A DNA stretch of 36,492 bases from Acidiferrobacter sp. (GTDB lineage Bacteria > Pseudomonadota > Gammaproteobacteria > Acidiferrobacterales > Acidiferrobacteraceae): NCBI GenBank assembly GCA_027449165.1, contig DAIDMD010000134.1:1-36492 (forward strand), given 5' to 3'. The notes beneath the pieces are model-generated. The model was not told the DNA's origin. It saw only the letters and a program-made list of their open reading frames with translations, and searched no databases. Within the stretch, counting starts at the first letter, position 1; each line of letters begins with the position of its first letter. This document shows positions 1-8,213 of the stretch, piece by piece. The position numbers and the translations under genes are program-made.

Positions 1-44
1 TCCTCAGTGAGCACCAGCGCGGCGCGTCCCGTCTTTCTCCCCAT
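1..44 (-). CDS. Start of an IS630-like transposase, cut by the window edge
   Basis: On the minus strand an ATG at 44 follows a very strong GGGAGGGGAGG ribosome binding site and reads MGRKTGRAALVLTE before leaving the window. This short, basic start ending in LTE resembles the N-terminus of IS630-family (Tc1/mariner-like) transposases, which commonly begin with a similar stretch followed by EER. Only 14 codons are visible, so neither the DDE domain nor the inverted repeats can be checked. No terminal repeat could be identified in the 60-140 region. The alternative is any other small basic protein. The strength of the ribosome binding site makes a real gene start likely; the family call is tentative. 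Confidence 0.45.
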   Translation of the reverse strand, partial: MGRKTGRAALVLTE

Positions 45-467
45 GCCTCCCCTCCCGCGAAAACCGATTCCCGGGGAAGAAGTGTAAACCACTGCAGGGT
101 CTGTTTGTATACGATTTATTGAAACTGACTACTAGAAGGAGGCTGGTGGCGCAGGCAACCTGCGAAGATCATGTCGTGCCGTGGTCGCGACGGCGGTCGG
201 CACCGCCGCCTCAAGGACTCAGGCGGGTCCAGGTGCGAGGCTCGGCCCATGCGGGTGACCGGACTCGGGCGGGTCGGGTCTCGGTGCCGGCGATCAGCCG
301 GCGGCGACTGGGGTACCCCCCCATGGCGGAGATTTCGGGCGGGGCGGCCCGCCTTGGCAGGGCCGCACACCGCCTAGAGGCATCGTATGGTAAAATCTCC
401 GCGTGCCGATCCCCCACCTCCATCGTGAAGGGCGCGCAGGCCTCAGGGCGCGCCGACCGGGCCTGTC
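45..467. other. Intergenic region upstream of murI
   Basis: This 423-base stretch holds no gene I can support. The ORFs tracked across it are arginine- and proline-rich reading frames typical of high-GC noncoding DNA. The left part (45-137) is comparatively AT-rich and probably contains the end of the IS-like element and its promoter. A small perfect hairpin, CGCAGG-CAA-CCTGCG, lies near 151-165. A possible -10 element, TAAAAT, sits at 391-396, about 75 bases before murI, but I see no convincing -35 partner. Confidence 0.5.
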
Positions 468-1268
468 GTGAGCCGCGACCGGCCCATAGGGGTATTCGAT
501 TCGGGCATCGGCGGCTTGACCGTCGTCCACGCCCTGATGTCGGCCCTTCCCAACGAGCGCATCGTGTATTTCGGGGACACCGCCCGGCTTCCCTATGGGA
601 CGAAGTCCCCGGCCACCGTGGCTGGGTACGCCGCGCAGATCACCGATTTCCTTTTAAAGCGCGACGTCAAGATGCTGGTCGTCGCGTGCAATACCATGGC
701 CGCGGTCGCCCTTCCGGTCGTGACGGGCCTGTCCCCGGTGCCGGTCGTCGACGTGCTGGACGCGGGGGCGCGGGCTGCCGCGAGATCGAGCCGGTCGGGG
801 CGCGTCGGCGTGCTCGCCACCCTGACGACCGTGAGCTCAGGGGCCTATGAGCGCGCGATCCATGCACATGCCCCCGATCTGCGGGTGGTGGCGCAGGCCT
901 GTCCTTTGTTCGCGCCGCTCGTGGAGGAGGGTTGGCTGGATCATCCGGTGACCGAACTTACTGCCCGTGAATATCTGCGGCCGGTGCTCGCCGAGGGGGT
1001 CGACACCCTGGTGCTCGGTTGTACCCACTATCCCTTGCTAAAGCCTCTGCTCGCGCGGCTGGCGGGACCGGCAACCGCCCTGGTCGATTCCGCGGAGACC
1101 ACGGCGGCCCGGGTCGCGGAGGTCCTCGCCGCGCAGGACTTGAGGCGCGCGGCCGCAGACGAGCCCGTGCACGAATACTATGTGACGGACCTCCCCCAGC
1201 GGTTCCGGGCGGTGGGCGCCCTATGTCTGGGGCGTCCGCTTCCGGAGGTCCATCTGGTGCACTGGTAG
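468..1268 (+). CDS. murI: Glutamate racemase
   Basis: Converts L-glutamate to D-glutamate in the cytoplasm for peptidoglycan precursor synthesis, and is cofactor-independent. The 266-residue protein has the normal family length. It shows the N-terminal catalytic region IGVFDSGIGGLTV, the first catalytic cysteine in VVACNTMAA (about residue 74) and the second in LVLGCTHYPLL (about residue 185). The start is a GTG at the beginning of the conserved N-terminus (MSRDRPIGVFDSG); no strong ribosome binding site is visible. The next gene begins six bases after the stop, so the two are probably cotranscribed. Racemase identity is secure from both cysteine motifs. Confidence 0.95.
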   Translation: MSRDRPIGVFDSGIGGLTVVHALMSALPNERIVYFGDTARLPYGTKSPATVAGYAAQITDFLLKRDVKMLVVACNTMAAVALPVVTGLSPVPVVDVLDAGARAAARSSRSGRVGVLATLTTVSSGAYERAIHAHAPDLRVVAQACPLFAPLVEEGWLDHPVTELTAREYLRPVLAEGVDTLVLGCTHYPLLKPLLARLAGPATALVDSAETTAARVAEVLAAQDLRRAAADEPVHEYYVTDLPQRFRAVGALCLGRPLPEVHLVHW

Positions 1269-1274
1269 GCCGCC

Positions 1275-2357
1275 GTGGACACACCCTTGTTGCGGTTCGC
1301 GCAATGGTATTGGCCCGGTCGGCCGCCGCTTGCGGATGCCTGTTGGGTCGTCGCCACCACCGCCTCCGCGCAGGCGGCCCACGGGCTGCTTGCTGCGCTC
1401 CGAGACGCCCGTCGGGGGCCCTTGGCGCTCCTATTTCTGGATGAAGGCGTCTACGAGGGCCCGCTGCCCTGGGTGCGCCTGCCGGCGCTCGGCGCCCGGC
1501 GCATCCTCGCCCGCACCGGTCCGCATTCTCTGCTCTGTCTCGACGACGACCCGCGATCGCGGGCCCTGGCGGCCTCGGCCTCCTGTCCGGTCGCATGGGT
1601 CAATGGCCGCTCGCCGGATCTGCTCTCATTGGGGACCGTGGCCGTGGCGAGTGAGCAGGTGGCATCACGCATCGGCGGGGGCGTGGTGACCGGCGACCCG
1701 TGCGTCGCGTGGCCCGCCGAACCGATACTGTCCCCCGACCCGCATTTTTGCGAACGCTTTCGGGCGGTGCGCGCGGCCGGCCGGTGGCTCGTCTATTTCG
1801 CGGGCACGCATGCCGGCGAGGAGGCGCTCGCCTACACGACCTTTCTCGCCTTATCCGCCGGCAGCGGCGGCCTCTTGGCGCTCGCCCCCCACGACCCGGC
1901 GCGCCACGAGGAGGTCTATCGGGATGCCATCAAATATCACCTTTCGACCGTGCGCCAGTTGCGGCTCATGACCTCCGAGGTGCCGCCCAAGACCCGCGTG
2001 TACTATATCGAAAGCCCCGAGGCGCGCCGCGCCATGTCCGCATGTGCCGACCTGGTGGTGGCCGGGGGGACGCTGGTCGCGGGCCCGGAGTCGCCGACCG
2101 ACCTCCTCGGTGCCGGGGCGCCGATTCTGGTCGGCCCGCATCGCCGGGACCCTCTCCTTGCGGCCGCCGCGGACGCGGAGGTCGTCATACCCTGTCCGGT
2201 GGTGTCGGATCTGGCGCGTGTGGCCGCGACGTGGCTGGCGGATGCGCCCGGGCGCGCGCGGATGGCGCAGGCCCTGACGCGCTTTGTCGCATCGCAGCCC
2301 GGCGCCCGGGCGCGATTTGTTGCCTGGTTTGTCGAGGTCTCGGGCGCGTCGCCCTAA
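1275..2357 (+). CDS. Divergent WaaA/KdtA-like (Kdo transferase-like) protein
   Basis: A 360-residue protein resembling the GT-B Kdo transferases that add Kdo to lipid A. Matches visible by eye: FAGTHAGEEAL against the family's STHPGEE, LAPHDPARHEEV against PRHPERF, and near the C-terminus ADLVVAGGTLV...LLGAGAPILVGPH against ADVAFVGGSLV..GGHN.LEPA..G.PVLFGPH. However, the GGHN.LEP core is absent (PESPTDLLGAG). The N-terminal region that normally carries the catalytic glutamate after SVGE reads VVATTASAQAAHGLL, without it. No N-terminal membrane anchor is evident. It starts at GTG six bases after murI. Inference: a paralogue that has lost or changed its transferase activity. The alternative is another GT-B glycosyltransferase. 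The frame is intact with coding-like composition. Confidence 0.65.
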   Translation: MDTPLLRFAQWYWPGRPPLADACWVVATTASAQAAHGLLAALRDARRGPLALLFLDEGVYEGPLPWVRLPALGARRILARTGPHSLLCLDDDPRSRALAASASCPVAWVNGRSPDLLSLGTVAVASEQVASRIGGGVVTGDPCVAWPAEPILSPDPHFCERFRAVRAAGRWLVYFAGTHAGEEALAYTTFLALSAGSGGLLALAPHDPARHEEVYRDAIKYHLSTVRQLRLMTSEVPPKTRVYYIESPEARRAMSACADLVVAGGTLVAGPESPTDLLGAGAPILVGPHRRDPLLAAAADAEVVIPCPVVSDLARVAATWLADAPGRARMAQALTRFVASQPGARARFVAWFVEVSGASP

Positions 2358-2404
2358 ACTGTCCCTAGCGCGCGCTACGCGGCATGTCGTGGCCCGGTCG
2401 GGGC

Positions 2405-3367
2405 TTAGGTTGGCGAATACGGCCCGAGGAAGCGGGTGCCGTCAAAATGGATGAGGTGGCTGGGGTGGTCGGCGATCCATACCTCGGATTCCCATGCAAT
2501 CATTTCCTGATATTTGTTGAATGTGCGGCGGTCTGGGAACGCCGATACGAATACGAGGCCTGCGCCACACCCCTTGAAGAGGGCGCTGAGTTCGTGGTGG
2601 CGTTTGGCATCCACAGGGCCGTGCGAGGTCACGGCCTCGGCCAGGATCAGCCAGCGCCGGTCTGGATCGAAGATCATGACGTCCGGCATCTTGCCGTGGG
2701 AACCTGCTGCCACACCGAAGGTCGCCAGTAAGGACTCGTTGCAGTACCCCCATTTCTTGCCAGTGTCGCCGGCGTAGACGAGTTGGCCATCCGGGACGAA
2801 GCGCGGTCCGAATTCCTCGCATAAGGCCTTGATAAGCGAGCTGTGCTTCCCGGGCGAGAGCAGGACCTCGGTCCCCGAGGCTACCCGCAAGGGCACCATC
2901 CGAAGCTGCCGTGGCATCGCATGCCGAGTGGCCAATGTCCCGCGGATCGCCAGAAAGTGGGCAAGCCGCTCAGAGTAATGGTCCGTTCCGAAGGTTCGCA
3001 GGGTGTCAAGACACGCCGGCTCGATCTGGTAGACGGCGTGGGGGCTATTCACCGCCCGGTCGGGTTGATCCGGATTGTACGCGGCGATTCCGGCCTGGAC
3101 GAACTGGTGCATCGTTTGGCGCCGGAAGGTCTCGCGGGTATTGGGGGCGTAGGATTTTCCGTAGTGGCGACGCACCCAATCCATGATCGGCGTGATGCCT
3201 ATCAAGGGATCGGTCGCTGTGCCCCAGGGCTTGTCGGGAGTGAGATCCAGCAGCGCCAACAGACAGAGGGCGGACCGCTCGTTGCGCTGCGCCCGCGGCA
3301 TCCCCAAATCGTCCAGTACGCCGAGGGTCTCCTCGATGCGCCGAGCGATAGACGCGTCATCGGTCAT
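2405..3367 (-). CDS. Type II restriction endonuclease, BsuBI/PstI family
   Basis: A 320-residue protein, matching the size of R.PstI and R.BsuBI. It has a helical N-terminal half (RNERSALCLLALLDLTPDKPW) that probably forms the recognition/helix-turn-helix domain. A C-terminal nuclease core contains GKMPDVMIFD, then LILAEAVTSHGPVDAKR, where the aspartate and glutamate look like the metal-binding PD-(D/E)xK-type residues of this family. Its start overlaps the end of the methyltransferase gene by 11 bases, the usual modification-then-restriction order. The expected target, if PstI-like, is CTGCAG, but specificity cannot be read from sequence alone. The frame is full length and undamaged, so the system may be active. 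It converges with the WaaA-like gene; the 47 bases between hold no clear terminator. Confidence 0.85.
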   Translation of the reverse strand: MTDDASIARRIEETLGVLDDLGMPRAQRNERSALCLLALLDLTPDKPWGTATDPLIGITPIMDWVRRHYGKSYAPNTRETFRRQTMHQFVQAGIAAYNPDQPDRAVNSPHAVYQIEPACLDTLRTFGTDHYSERLAHFLAIRGTLATRHAMPRQLRMVPLRVASGTEVLLSPGKHSSLIKALCEEFGPRFVPDGQLVYAGDTGKKWGYCNESLLATFGVAAGSHGKMPDVMIFDPDRRWLILAEAVTSHGPVDAKRHHELSALFKGCGAGLVFVSAFPDRRTFNKYQEMIAWESEVWIADHPSHLIHFDGTRFLGPYSPT

Positions 3368-4871
3368 AGGGCCGCTCTACGCGAGCATCGATCATGTCTT
3401 GCGTCAGGCGGCCCGCTGACCTTTTGGCCCATTGCCCATAGGTCATCAACGTTGCGTAATCCGGGTAGCGGAGCGCCCGCAGATCGCCGGCATTCACCTG
3501 GGTGTGGCCGCTGAAGGCGCGAAAGGCCCGGTCTGCGGTGCTCGAATTGAGATACACCGCGAGCCCGCGGGCCAGATCTTCGGGCAGTCCGGCCTTGTCC
3601 GCATGGAAGACGTTGAGGTGGTTCTCGAATCCATAGAGGGGGTGGGGCAAGTCCGCGGGGTCGACGACGAAGGCCACCAGGCGTCGGCGTTCCTCCTTGG
3701 CGGAAAAGCGCCGGGTGAGAGTATAGAAGCCGCGGGGCAGGAGTGCCTTGCGGATCCCCGGACTGGGCACGAGGGCGTTGGGTTTTTTGTGCGCAACGGG
3801 CCACACGAGGCGTCCTTCCCGGAAGTGGTGGGCATAGAGGAGCGGGACCGAGTCTCGGGCTGGGTACGGCAGGGCATGATCGCGTACGCGAAAATCCACG
3901 ACCGGTCCGGTGGAAACGGTCAGACCCAATTCCGCCAGGGTGTGCCGGAACGGACCGCTGCCCGGTTCCTCGGAGGGGGCGATCGGGATCCGGATGAACT
4001 GCTCGGGATCGTCGGGGTGGACGATCTCCGTAAACGCCGCCTCCCGGCTCACGAGATCGCGAAGGCCGGCATCTTCCGAAATCGACAGCGTGACTGGGCC
4101 CGGGTGTGCGCCTCGCACCAGATGCACGATGATGTTTTCCTGCAACACGGCATCGTCGCGAAAGGCGCTCGCGCGGCTCTCGAAGACATGGATATGGCGA
4201 ATGGCCGCCCGCTCCAGAAGAAAGCGGCGGAACGGCCGGAAATAGGTCCCATTACAGAAGCTGCGCGGGATGATCGCGACCACCTCGCCACCATCGGCCA
4301 TGAGCGCTATGGCGAGCCCCAGGAAGGCGCTATAGAGGTTGACGGTCTCGAGGCCTGCATCGCGCGCAAGCCGCCGGTGCGCGGAAGCAGTCGCGATCTT
4401 CTTGTAGGGGGGGTTTAGGATTGCATGGGTAAAGCGTGCGGCACTCATGCCTGCCAGAAACGACGCCTCGGCAATGAAGTCCCGGTCATGCGCTACACCC
4501 TCGAACCGCTGGCCACCACTCTCGAGCCGCGCGTCGATGTCGCCCAGGTGTTGGCGCAGATACCCGAGTAAAATTGGGTCGATCTCATAGCCATGGGCCT
4601 CAAGGACCGCCCCTCTGGGGGCTTGATGCCGGAACCGTTCGGCGAAGGCCTCGGTGAGTGATCCGATGCCGGCACCGGGGTCGAGGAGCACGACATGCGC
4701 GGGCCAGCGTGTGAAAAGCGCGGCCATGAAGTCCGCGATCGGGGTCGGCGTCATGAATTGGCCGAGTCGCGCCCGCTCGCTGGGGTCGAGGCAGGATGCG
4801 ACGGCAATGCGCCGCGCATCGATCCCTCGATCGGCGAGGGTTTGCGTATCGCAGGCCAATCCGTCGTCCAT
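3357..4871 (-). CDS. Adenine-N6 DNA methyltransferase of the BsuBI/PstI system
   Basis: About 504 residues from the chosen start, close to M.PstI and M.BsuBI. Motif order fits an N6-adenine methyltransferase: LGQFMTPTPIADFMA, the S-adenosylmethionine-binding VVLLDPGAGIGSLTEAF (motif I), then the catalytic AILNPPYKKI (motif IV, NPPY), followed by a long C-terminal target-recognition region. The ORF track begins 19 codons earlier. I chose ATG 4871 (MDDGLACD) because GGGAGG precedes it at good spacing. It would modify the adenine within the endonuclease target and protect the host. No controller (C) protein gene is present. With the endonuclease it forms a self-contained insert between the murI pair and the pyr cluster. 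Confidence 0.87.
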   Translation of the reverse strand: MDDGLACDTQTLADRGIDARRIAVASCLDPSERARLGQFMTPTPIADFMAALFTRWPAHVVLLDPGAGIGSLTEAFAERFRHQAPRGAVLEAHGYEIDPILLGYLRQHLGDIDARLESGGQRFEGVAHDRDFIAEASFLAGMSAARFTHAILNPPYKKIATASAHRRLARDAGLETVNLYSAFLGLAIALMADGGEVVAIIPRSFCNGTYFRPFRRFLLERAAIRHIHVFESRASAFRDDAVLQENIIVHLVRGAHPGPVTLSISEDAGLRDLVSREAAFTEIVHPDDPEQFIRIPIAPSEEPGSGPFRHTLAELGLTVSTGPVVDFRVRDHALPYPARDSVPLLYAHHFREGRLVWPVAHKKPNALVPSPGIRKALLPRGFYTLTRRFSAKEERRRLVAFVVDPADLPHPLYGFENHLNVFHADKAGLPEDLARGLAVYLNSSTADRAFRAFSGHTQVNAGDLRALRYPDYATLMTYGQWAKRSAGRLTQDMIDARVERPYDR

Positions 4872-5012
4872 CCGCCATCCCTCCCGAAGCTGCGGTAGTC
4901 TACCGGAAAGCAGGCGGCCGCGCCGCACACCCCCGCCCCGGCCTTCGGCGTGCGCAGGCGGCCAGTCTGGGACCCGCCGGACCCCCTCAAGGCCGCCCGT
5001 GGGATCTTGCTC

Positions 5013-6299
5013 CTAAGGGGCGGTAGGGCGCTCGTAGGCGATGCGGCCGCCTTGGATCGTGGCCACGACCTGGCCCCGCATCGTGGTCCCGAAGAACGGA
5101 CTGTTGCGCCCGCGGGTGCGGACCGAGGCGGGGGTGGGGATCCATTCGACATGGGGATCGTAGATACAGATATCCGCGCGCCAGCCGGTCTCCAGCCTCC
5201 CCGCGGCTATCCCGAGGAGCGCGGCCGGGCGGCTTGTGACAGCGCCGAGGACCTCCGTGAGCGTGAGGATCCCCAGGTCTGCCAGCCGCAGGGTCAACGG
5301 CAGCAGGGTCTCGAGCCCCGCGATACCCGGCTCGGCATCGCCGAACGGCCGCTCCTTGGCATCCTCCTCATGCGGCTGATGATCCGAACAGAGCGCGTCG
5401 ATCACGCCTGTGGCGAGTGCCTCCCGCAGGGCGTCGCGATCGGCGGCGGTACGCGCCGGCGGCCGCAGGCGATAGTTGGTATCGAAGATGCCGACGTCGT
5501 CTTCCGTAATATACAACTGGTGGACGGGCGTGTCGGCGGTGACCGCGAGCCCGCGGCCTTTGGCCTCGGCGATCAAGGCCGCCCCCCGGGCCGAGGAGAT
5601 CCCACAAAAATGCGCCCGTACGCCGGTCTCCTCGATCAACATGAGGGCCCGCGAGATCTCTATCGTCTCGGCGCTTTCGGGTATCCCCGCAAGCCCCAGA
5701 CGGGTCGCCACCCGACCCTCGTGCATGACGCCCTGTGCGGAGAGCCAGGGGTCCTCGGGGGTCAGAAAGACGAGCAGGCCCAGTCCCGAGGCGTACTCCA
5801 GGGCATGGCGCAGGACTGCCGTGTCCTTGATGGGCAGGGCGGCGTTGCCGACCCCCACGCAGCCGGCCTTGTGCAAGGCGTGCATGTCGGCAAGGTGGGT
5901 CCCCCCCAGGCCACGCGTCAGCGCGCCGATCGGCCAGACCTCCGCGCCCCCGAAGTGCCGGGCTCGGTCTATCAGCCATTGCGCGGTGACCGGGGTATCG
6001 ATGACCGGATCGGTGTCGGGCGGGCAACAGAGCTGCGTGATCCCGCCCGCAAGTGCCGCGCGCGTTTCGCTTTCCACCGTGCCTTTGTGTTCGAGTCCGG
6101 GCTCGCGCAGCCGGGCGCGCAGGTCGACGAGACCAGGGCAAACGATGAGTCCCCGGGCGTCTATCGTGCGTTCGGCCTCGAATCCCGCCGGCGGCTCGCC
6201 GAGACTCGCGAGTCTGCCGTCTTGTATGAAGAGCGAGGCGGTGGTATCGAGGTCGCGCGCGGGATCGATCACCCGTCCGCCGATTATGGCGATGTTCAT
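5013..6299 (-). CDS. pyrC': Dihydroorotase-like PyrC', probably catalytically inactive
   Basis: A 428-residue amidohydrolase-fold protein of the dihydroorotase family. In active enzymes the metal-binding motif is DxHxHLREPG; here residues 59-68 read [10 protein letters not shown], so both histidines are arginine (R61, R63). The later histidine of the C-H-x-S motif is also lost ([11 protein letters not shown]). The aspartate in CSDHQPHE and [14 protein letters not shown] are retained. In Pseudomonas, a pyrC' product with the same loss is a noncatalytic subunit needed to assemble the PyrB aspartate transcarbamoylase dodecamer; I infer the same role. Its ATG overlaps the pyrB stop by four bases. 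A catalytic dihydroorotase must be encoded elsewhere. Confidence 0.9.
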   Translation of the reverse strand: MNIAIIGGRVIDPARDLDTTASLFIQDGRLASLGEPPAGFEAERTIDARGLIVCPGLVDLRARLREPGLEHKGTVESETRAALAGGITQLCCPPDTDPVIDTPVTAQWLIDRARHFGGAEVWPIGALTRGLGGTHLADMHALHKAGCVGVGNAALPIKDTAVLRHALEYASGLGLLVFLTPEDPWLSAQGVMHEGRVATRLGLAGIPESAETIEISRALMLIEETGVRAHFCGISSARGAALIAEAKGRGLAVTADTPVHQLYITEDDVGIFDTNYRLRPPARTAADRDALREALATGVIDALCSDHQPHEEDAKERPFGDAEPGIAGLETLLPLTLRLADLGILTLTEVLGAVTSRPAALLGIAAGRLETGWRADICIYDPHVEWIPTPASVRTRGRNSPFFGTTMRGQVVATIQGGRIAYERPTAP

Positions 6300-7267
6300 G
6301 GTGTTCTTCCCTCTCCGGCGGAGGCGCCGGCCAGACGGGCGAGGATGGCCATGCGCACGGCGATACCGTTGGTGACCTGCGGCAGGATGACCGCCTGCGG
6401 GCCGTCGGCGACGTCCGAGGCGATCTCGAGGCCCCGGTTCATGGGCCCCGGATGCATCACGATGGCGTTTTTCCCGGCCAGCGCCAGACGTTCTTGCGTA
6501 AGGCCGTACAGGTCAAAGTATTCGCGGGCGCTCGGGATCAGGGCGCCGCTCATGCGCTCGAACTGAAGCCGCAACATGATGATGACGTCGGCGCCCCTCA
6601 GGCCCTCGGCCATATCGGTGTAGGCGGTGACGCCGAGGCTCTCGACCGCCACGGGCAGCAGCGACCGGGGGCCGACGACCCGCACCTCCTTCGTGCCGAG
6701 GGCGGTGAGGGCGTGGATTTGCGAACGGGCAACCCGCGAGTGCAGTACGTCGCCCACGATCGCCACCACAAGATGCCGGAAGTCGCCCTTGTAGCGCCGG
6801 ATCGTGAACATGTCGAGCAGGCCCTGGGTGGGGTGCGCATGGCGCCCGTCCCCGGCGTTTACGACATGCACGTGGCTGGGAACGGATCGGGCGATGAGGT
6901 CGGCGGCTCCGCTCATGGGGTGGCGGACCACGAAAAGGTCGGTGTGCATGGCCTCGAGATTGCGCACGGTGTCGAGCAGGCTCTCGCCCTTTTGGGTGGC
7001 GGATACGCTGGTGTTGATGTTGATGATGTCGGCCGACAGTCGTTTGCCCGCGATCTCGAAGGTGGTGCGCGTGCGGGTGCTGGACTCGAAAAACAGGTTG
7101 ACGATCGTTTTGCCGCGCAAGAGCGGCACCTTCTTGATTTCGCGTTCGCCGACACTGATGAAGGATTCGGCGGTGTCCAGAATCTCGGTGATCGCGCGGC
7201 CGCCCAGGTCCTCGGTCGTGAGGAAGTGTCTGCGCCTATGGACGCCGCCGGGTTGCGCGCCGATCAT
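6296..7267 (-). CDS. pyrB: Aspartate carbamoyltransferase catalytic subunit
   Basis: Catalyses carbamoyl phosphate plus L-aspartate to N-carbamoyl-aspartate, the committed step of pyrimidine synthesis. The 323 residues include the carbamoyl-phosphate loop [14 protein letters not shown] (about 58-71), the [19 protein letters not shown] region carrying catalytic His and Gln, and [13 protein letters not shown] near the C-terminus. The N-terminus is slightly extended relative to E. coli PyrB ([21 protein letters not shown]), as in the pseudomonad-type subunit that assembles with PyrC'. It overlaps pyrR upstream and pyrC' downstream by ATGA junctions, suggesting translational coupling and balanced stoichiometry. 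No regulatory pyrI is present. Confidence 0.95.
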   Translation of the reverse strand: MIGAQPGGVHRRRHFLTTEDLGGRAITEILDTAESFISVGEREIKKVPLLRGKTIVNLFFESSTRTRTTFEIAGKRLSADIININTSVSATQKGESLLDTVRNLEAMHTDLFVVRHPMSGAADLIARSVPSHVHVVNAGDGRHAHPTQGLLDMFTIRRYKGDFRHLVVAIVGDVLHSRVARSQIHALTALGTKEVRVVGPRSLLPVAVESLGVTAYTDMAEGLRGADVIIMLRLQFERMSGALIPSAREYFDLYGLTQERLALAGKNAIVMHPGPMNRGLEIASDVADGPQAVILPQVTNGIAVRMAILARLAGASAGEGRTP

Positions 7268-7752
7268 TCGGTCCTCTCCATGATCCGGATGCCAAGCGGA
7301 TCCGGTCCCGTCAGCTTGATGTGTTGCCGCGGCCTTAGCGATATCGAAACCCCGACGATGTCGGGTTGTATCGGGAGCTCCCGTCCATCGCGCACGATCA
7401 AGACCGCGAGCGCGATGGACGCGGGGCGCGCAAAGTCGAAGAGCTCGTTCATGGCGGCCCTTATGGTGCGCCCGGTGTGGAGGACATCGTCAACGAGAAT
7501 GATGTGGCGTCCGTCAAGCGGGATCGGGAGATGCGAGGTCTTGACCTGCGGGTGTATGCCGACTCGGCTGAAGTCATCCCGGTAAAACGAAATGTCGAGC
7601 GTTCCGAGGGGTTCCTTGAACCCAAGCCTCTCATGGAGACGCTCGGCGATCCATACCCCGCCCGTATGGATCCCGATCAGCACCGGCCTGCGTTCGATGA
7701 AGGCCCGGGCGCTGTCGGTCATGTGCCCAAGCGCCGTTTCCACGTCGATCAC
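7264..7752 (-). CDS. pyrR: PyrR, pyrimidine regulatory / uracil phosphoribosyltransferase-like protein
   Basis: A 162-residue type I phosphoribosyltransferase fold protein with the PRPP-binding signature [22 protein letters not shown] (about residues 90-111), and [15 protein letters not shown] in the N-terminal half. In Gram-positive bacteria PyrR binds pyr leader RNA and senses UMP/PRPP; in gammaproteobacteria it occurs just upstream of pyrB-pyrC'. Here it overlaps both ruvX and pyrB by four bases. There is therefore no intergenic leader in which a classical attenuator could sit; any RNA target would lie inside coding sequence or elsewhere. Whether it regulates or has mainly uracil phosphoribosyltransferase activity is open. 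Confidence 0.92.
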   Translation of the reverse strand: MIDVETALGHMTDSARAFIERRPVLIGIHTGGVWIAERLHERLGFKEPLGTLDISFYRDDFSRVGIHPQVKTSHLPIPLDGRHIILVDDVLHTGRTIRAAMNELFDFARPASIALAVLIVRDGRELPIQPDIVGVSISLRPRQHIKLTGPDPLGIRIMERTE

Positions 7753-8213
7753 AAATGTCCTATTCCTTTGCCCTGTTCCTGCGGCCGCACGCGGTATTGC
7801 GGTTCGTCGAAGAACGCCTGAAGTATGGCGACGGCGGCCAGGGTGTCGAGCATCGCCTTGCGCCGGGTCTTTCGTGCCCCGGTATCCTTGACGTGTTCGC
7901 GCGCCGCGACCGTGGTCAGCCGTTCGTCGACCCAGTATACCGGGAGATGGTAGCGGCCGTCCAAACGCCGCCCGAAACGCAGACTTAAGGCGGTCATGGC
8001 ATTATCGGTGCCATCCATATTGCGGGGTAGTCCGACGACCAGGCCCTGGGGCTGCCATAACCGTACGAGGCGCGTGATGGCGTCCCAATCCGGCCCGCCC
8101 TTCAGGCCGGCGACGCACCCCGCCCCCTCGGCGCGCGCCGTCGGAAGGCGCCCGACCGCAACCCCGATGCTCCTCGTTCCGTAGTCGAACCCCAGGTAGG
8201 TCTCCGTGCTCAC
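7749..8213 (-). CDS. ruvX: Putative Holliday junction resolvase / pre-16S rRNA nuclease YqgF
   Basis: An RNase H-fold protein of 154 residues. Visible motifs are the N-terminal YLGFDYGTRSIGVAVG with its catalytic aspartate, LVVGLPRNMDG in the middle, and VYWVDERLTTVAARE with the second acidic residue. The family (YqgF/RuvX) is linked to 16S rRNA 5'-end maturation and, by fold, to Holliday junction cleavage. The ORF track extends 55 codons upstream through arginine-rich sequence inside yqgE. I place the start at the GTG (8213-8211) overlapping the yqgE stop as GTGA, which gives the usual length and conserved N-terminus. The yqgE-yqgF pairing is widespread in proteobacteria. Confidence 0.92.
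   Translation of the reverse strand: MSTETYLGFDYGTRSIGVAVGRLPTARAEGAGCVAGLKGGPDWDAITRLVRLWQPQGLVVGLPRNMDGTDNAMTALSLRFGRRLDGRYHLPVYWVDERLTTVAAREHVKDTGARKTRRKAMLDTLAAVAILQAFFDEPQYRVRPQEQGKGIGHL

Noticed and set aside
119-850. 243-codon plus-strand ORF overlapping the start of murI
   Set aside because: Overlaps murI in another frame and is Arg/Ala/Gly-rich. The GGAGG at about 138 has no start codon at proper spacing that leads to a protein-like sequence.
2358-2404. Terminator between the convergent WaaA-like and restriction genes
   Set aside because: Only a short AGCGCGCGCT palindrome is present, with no T-run.
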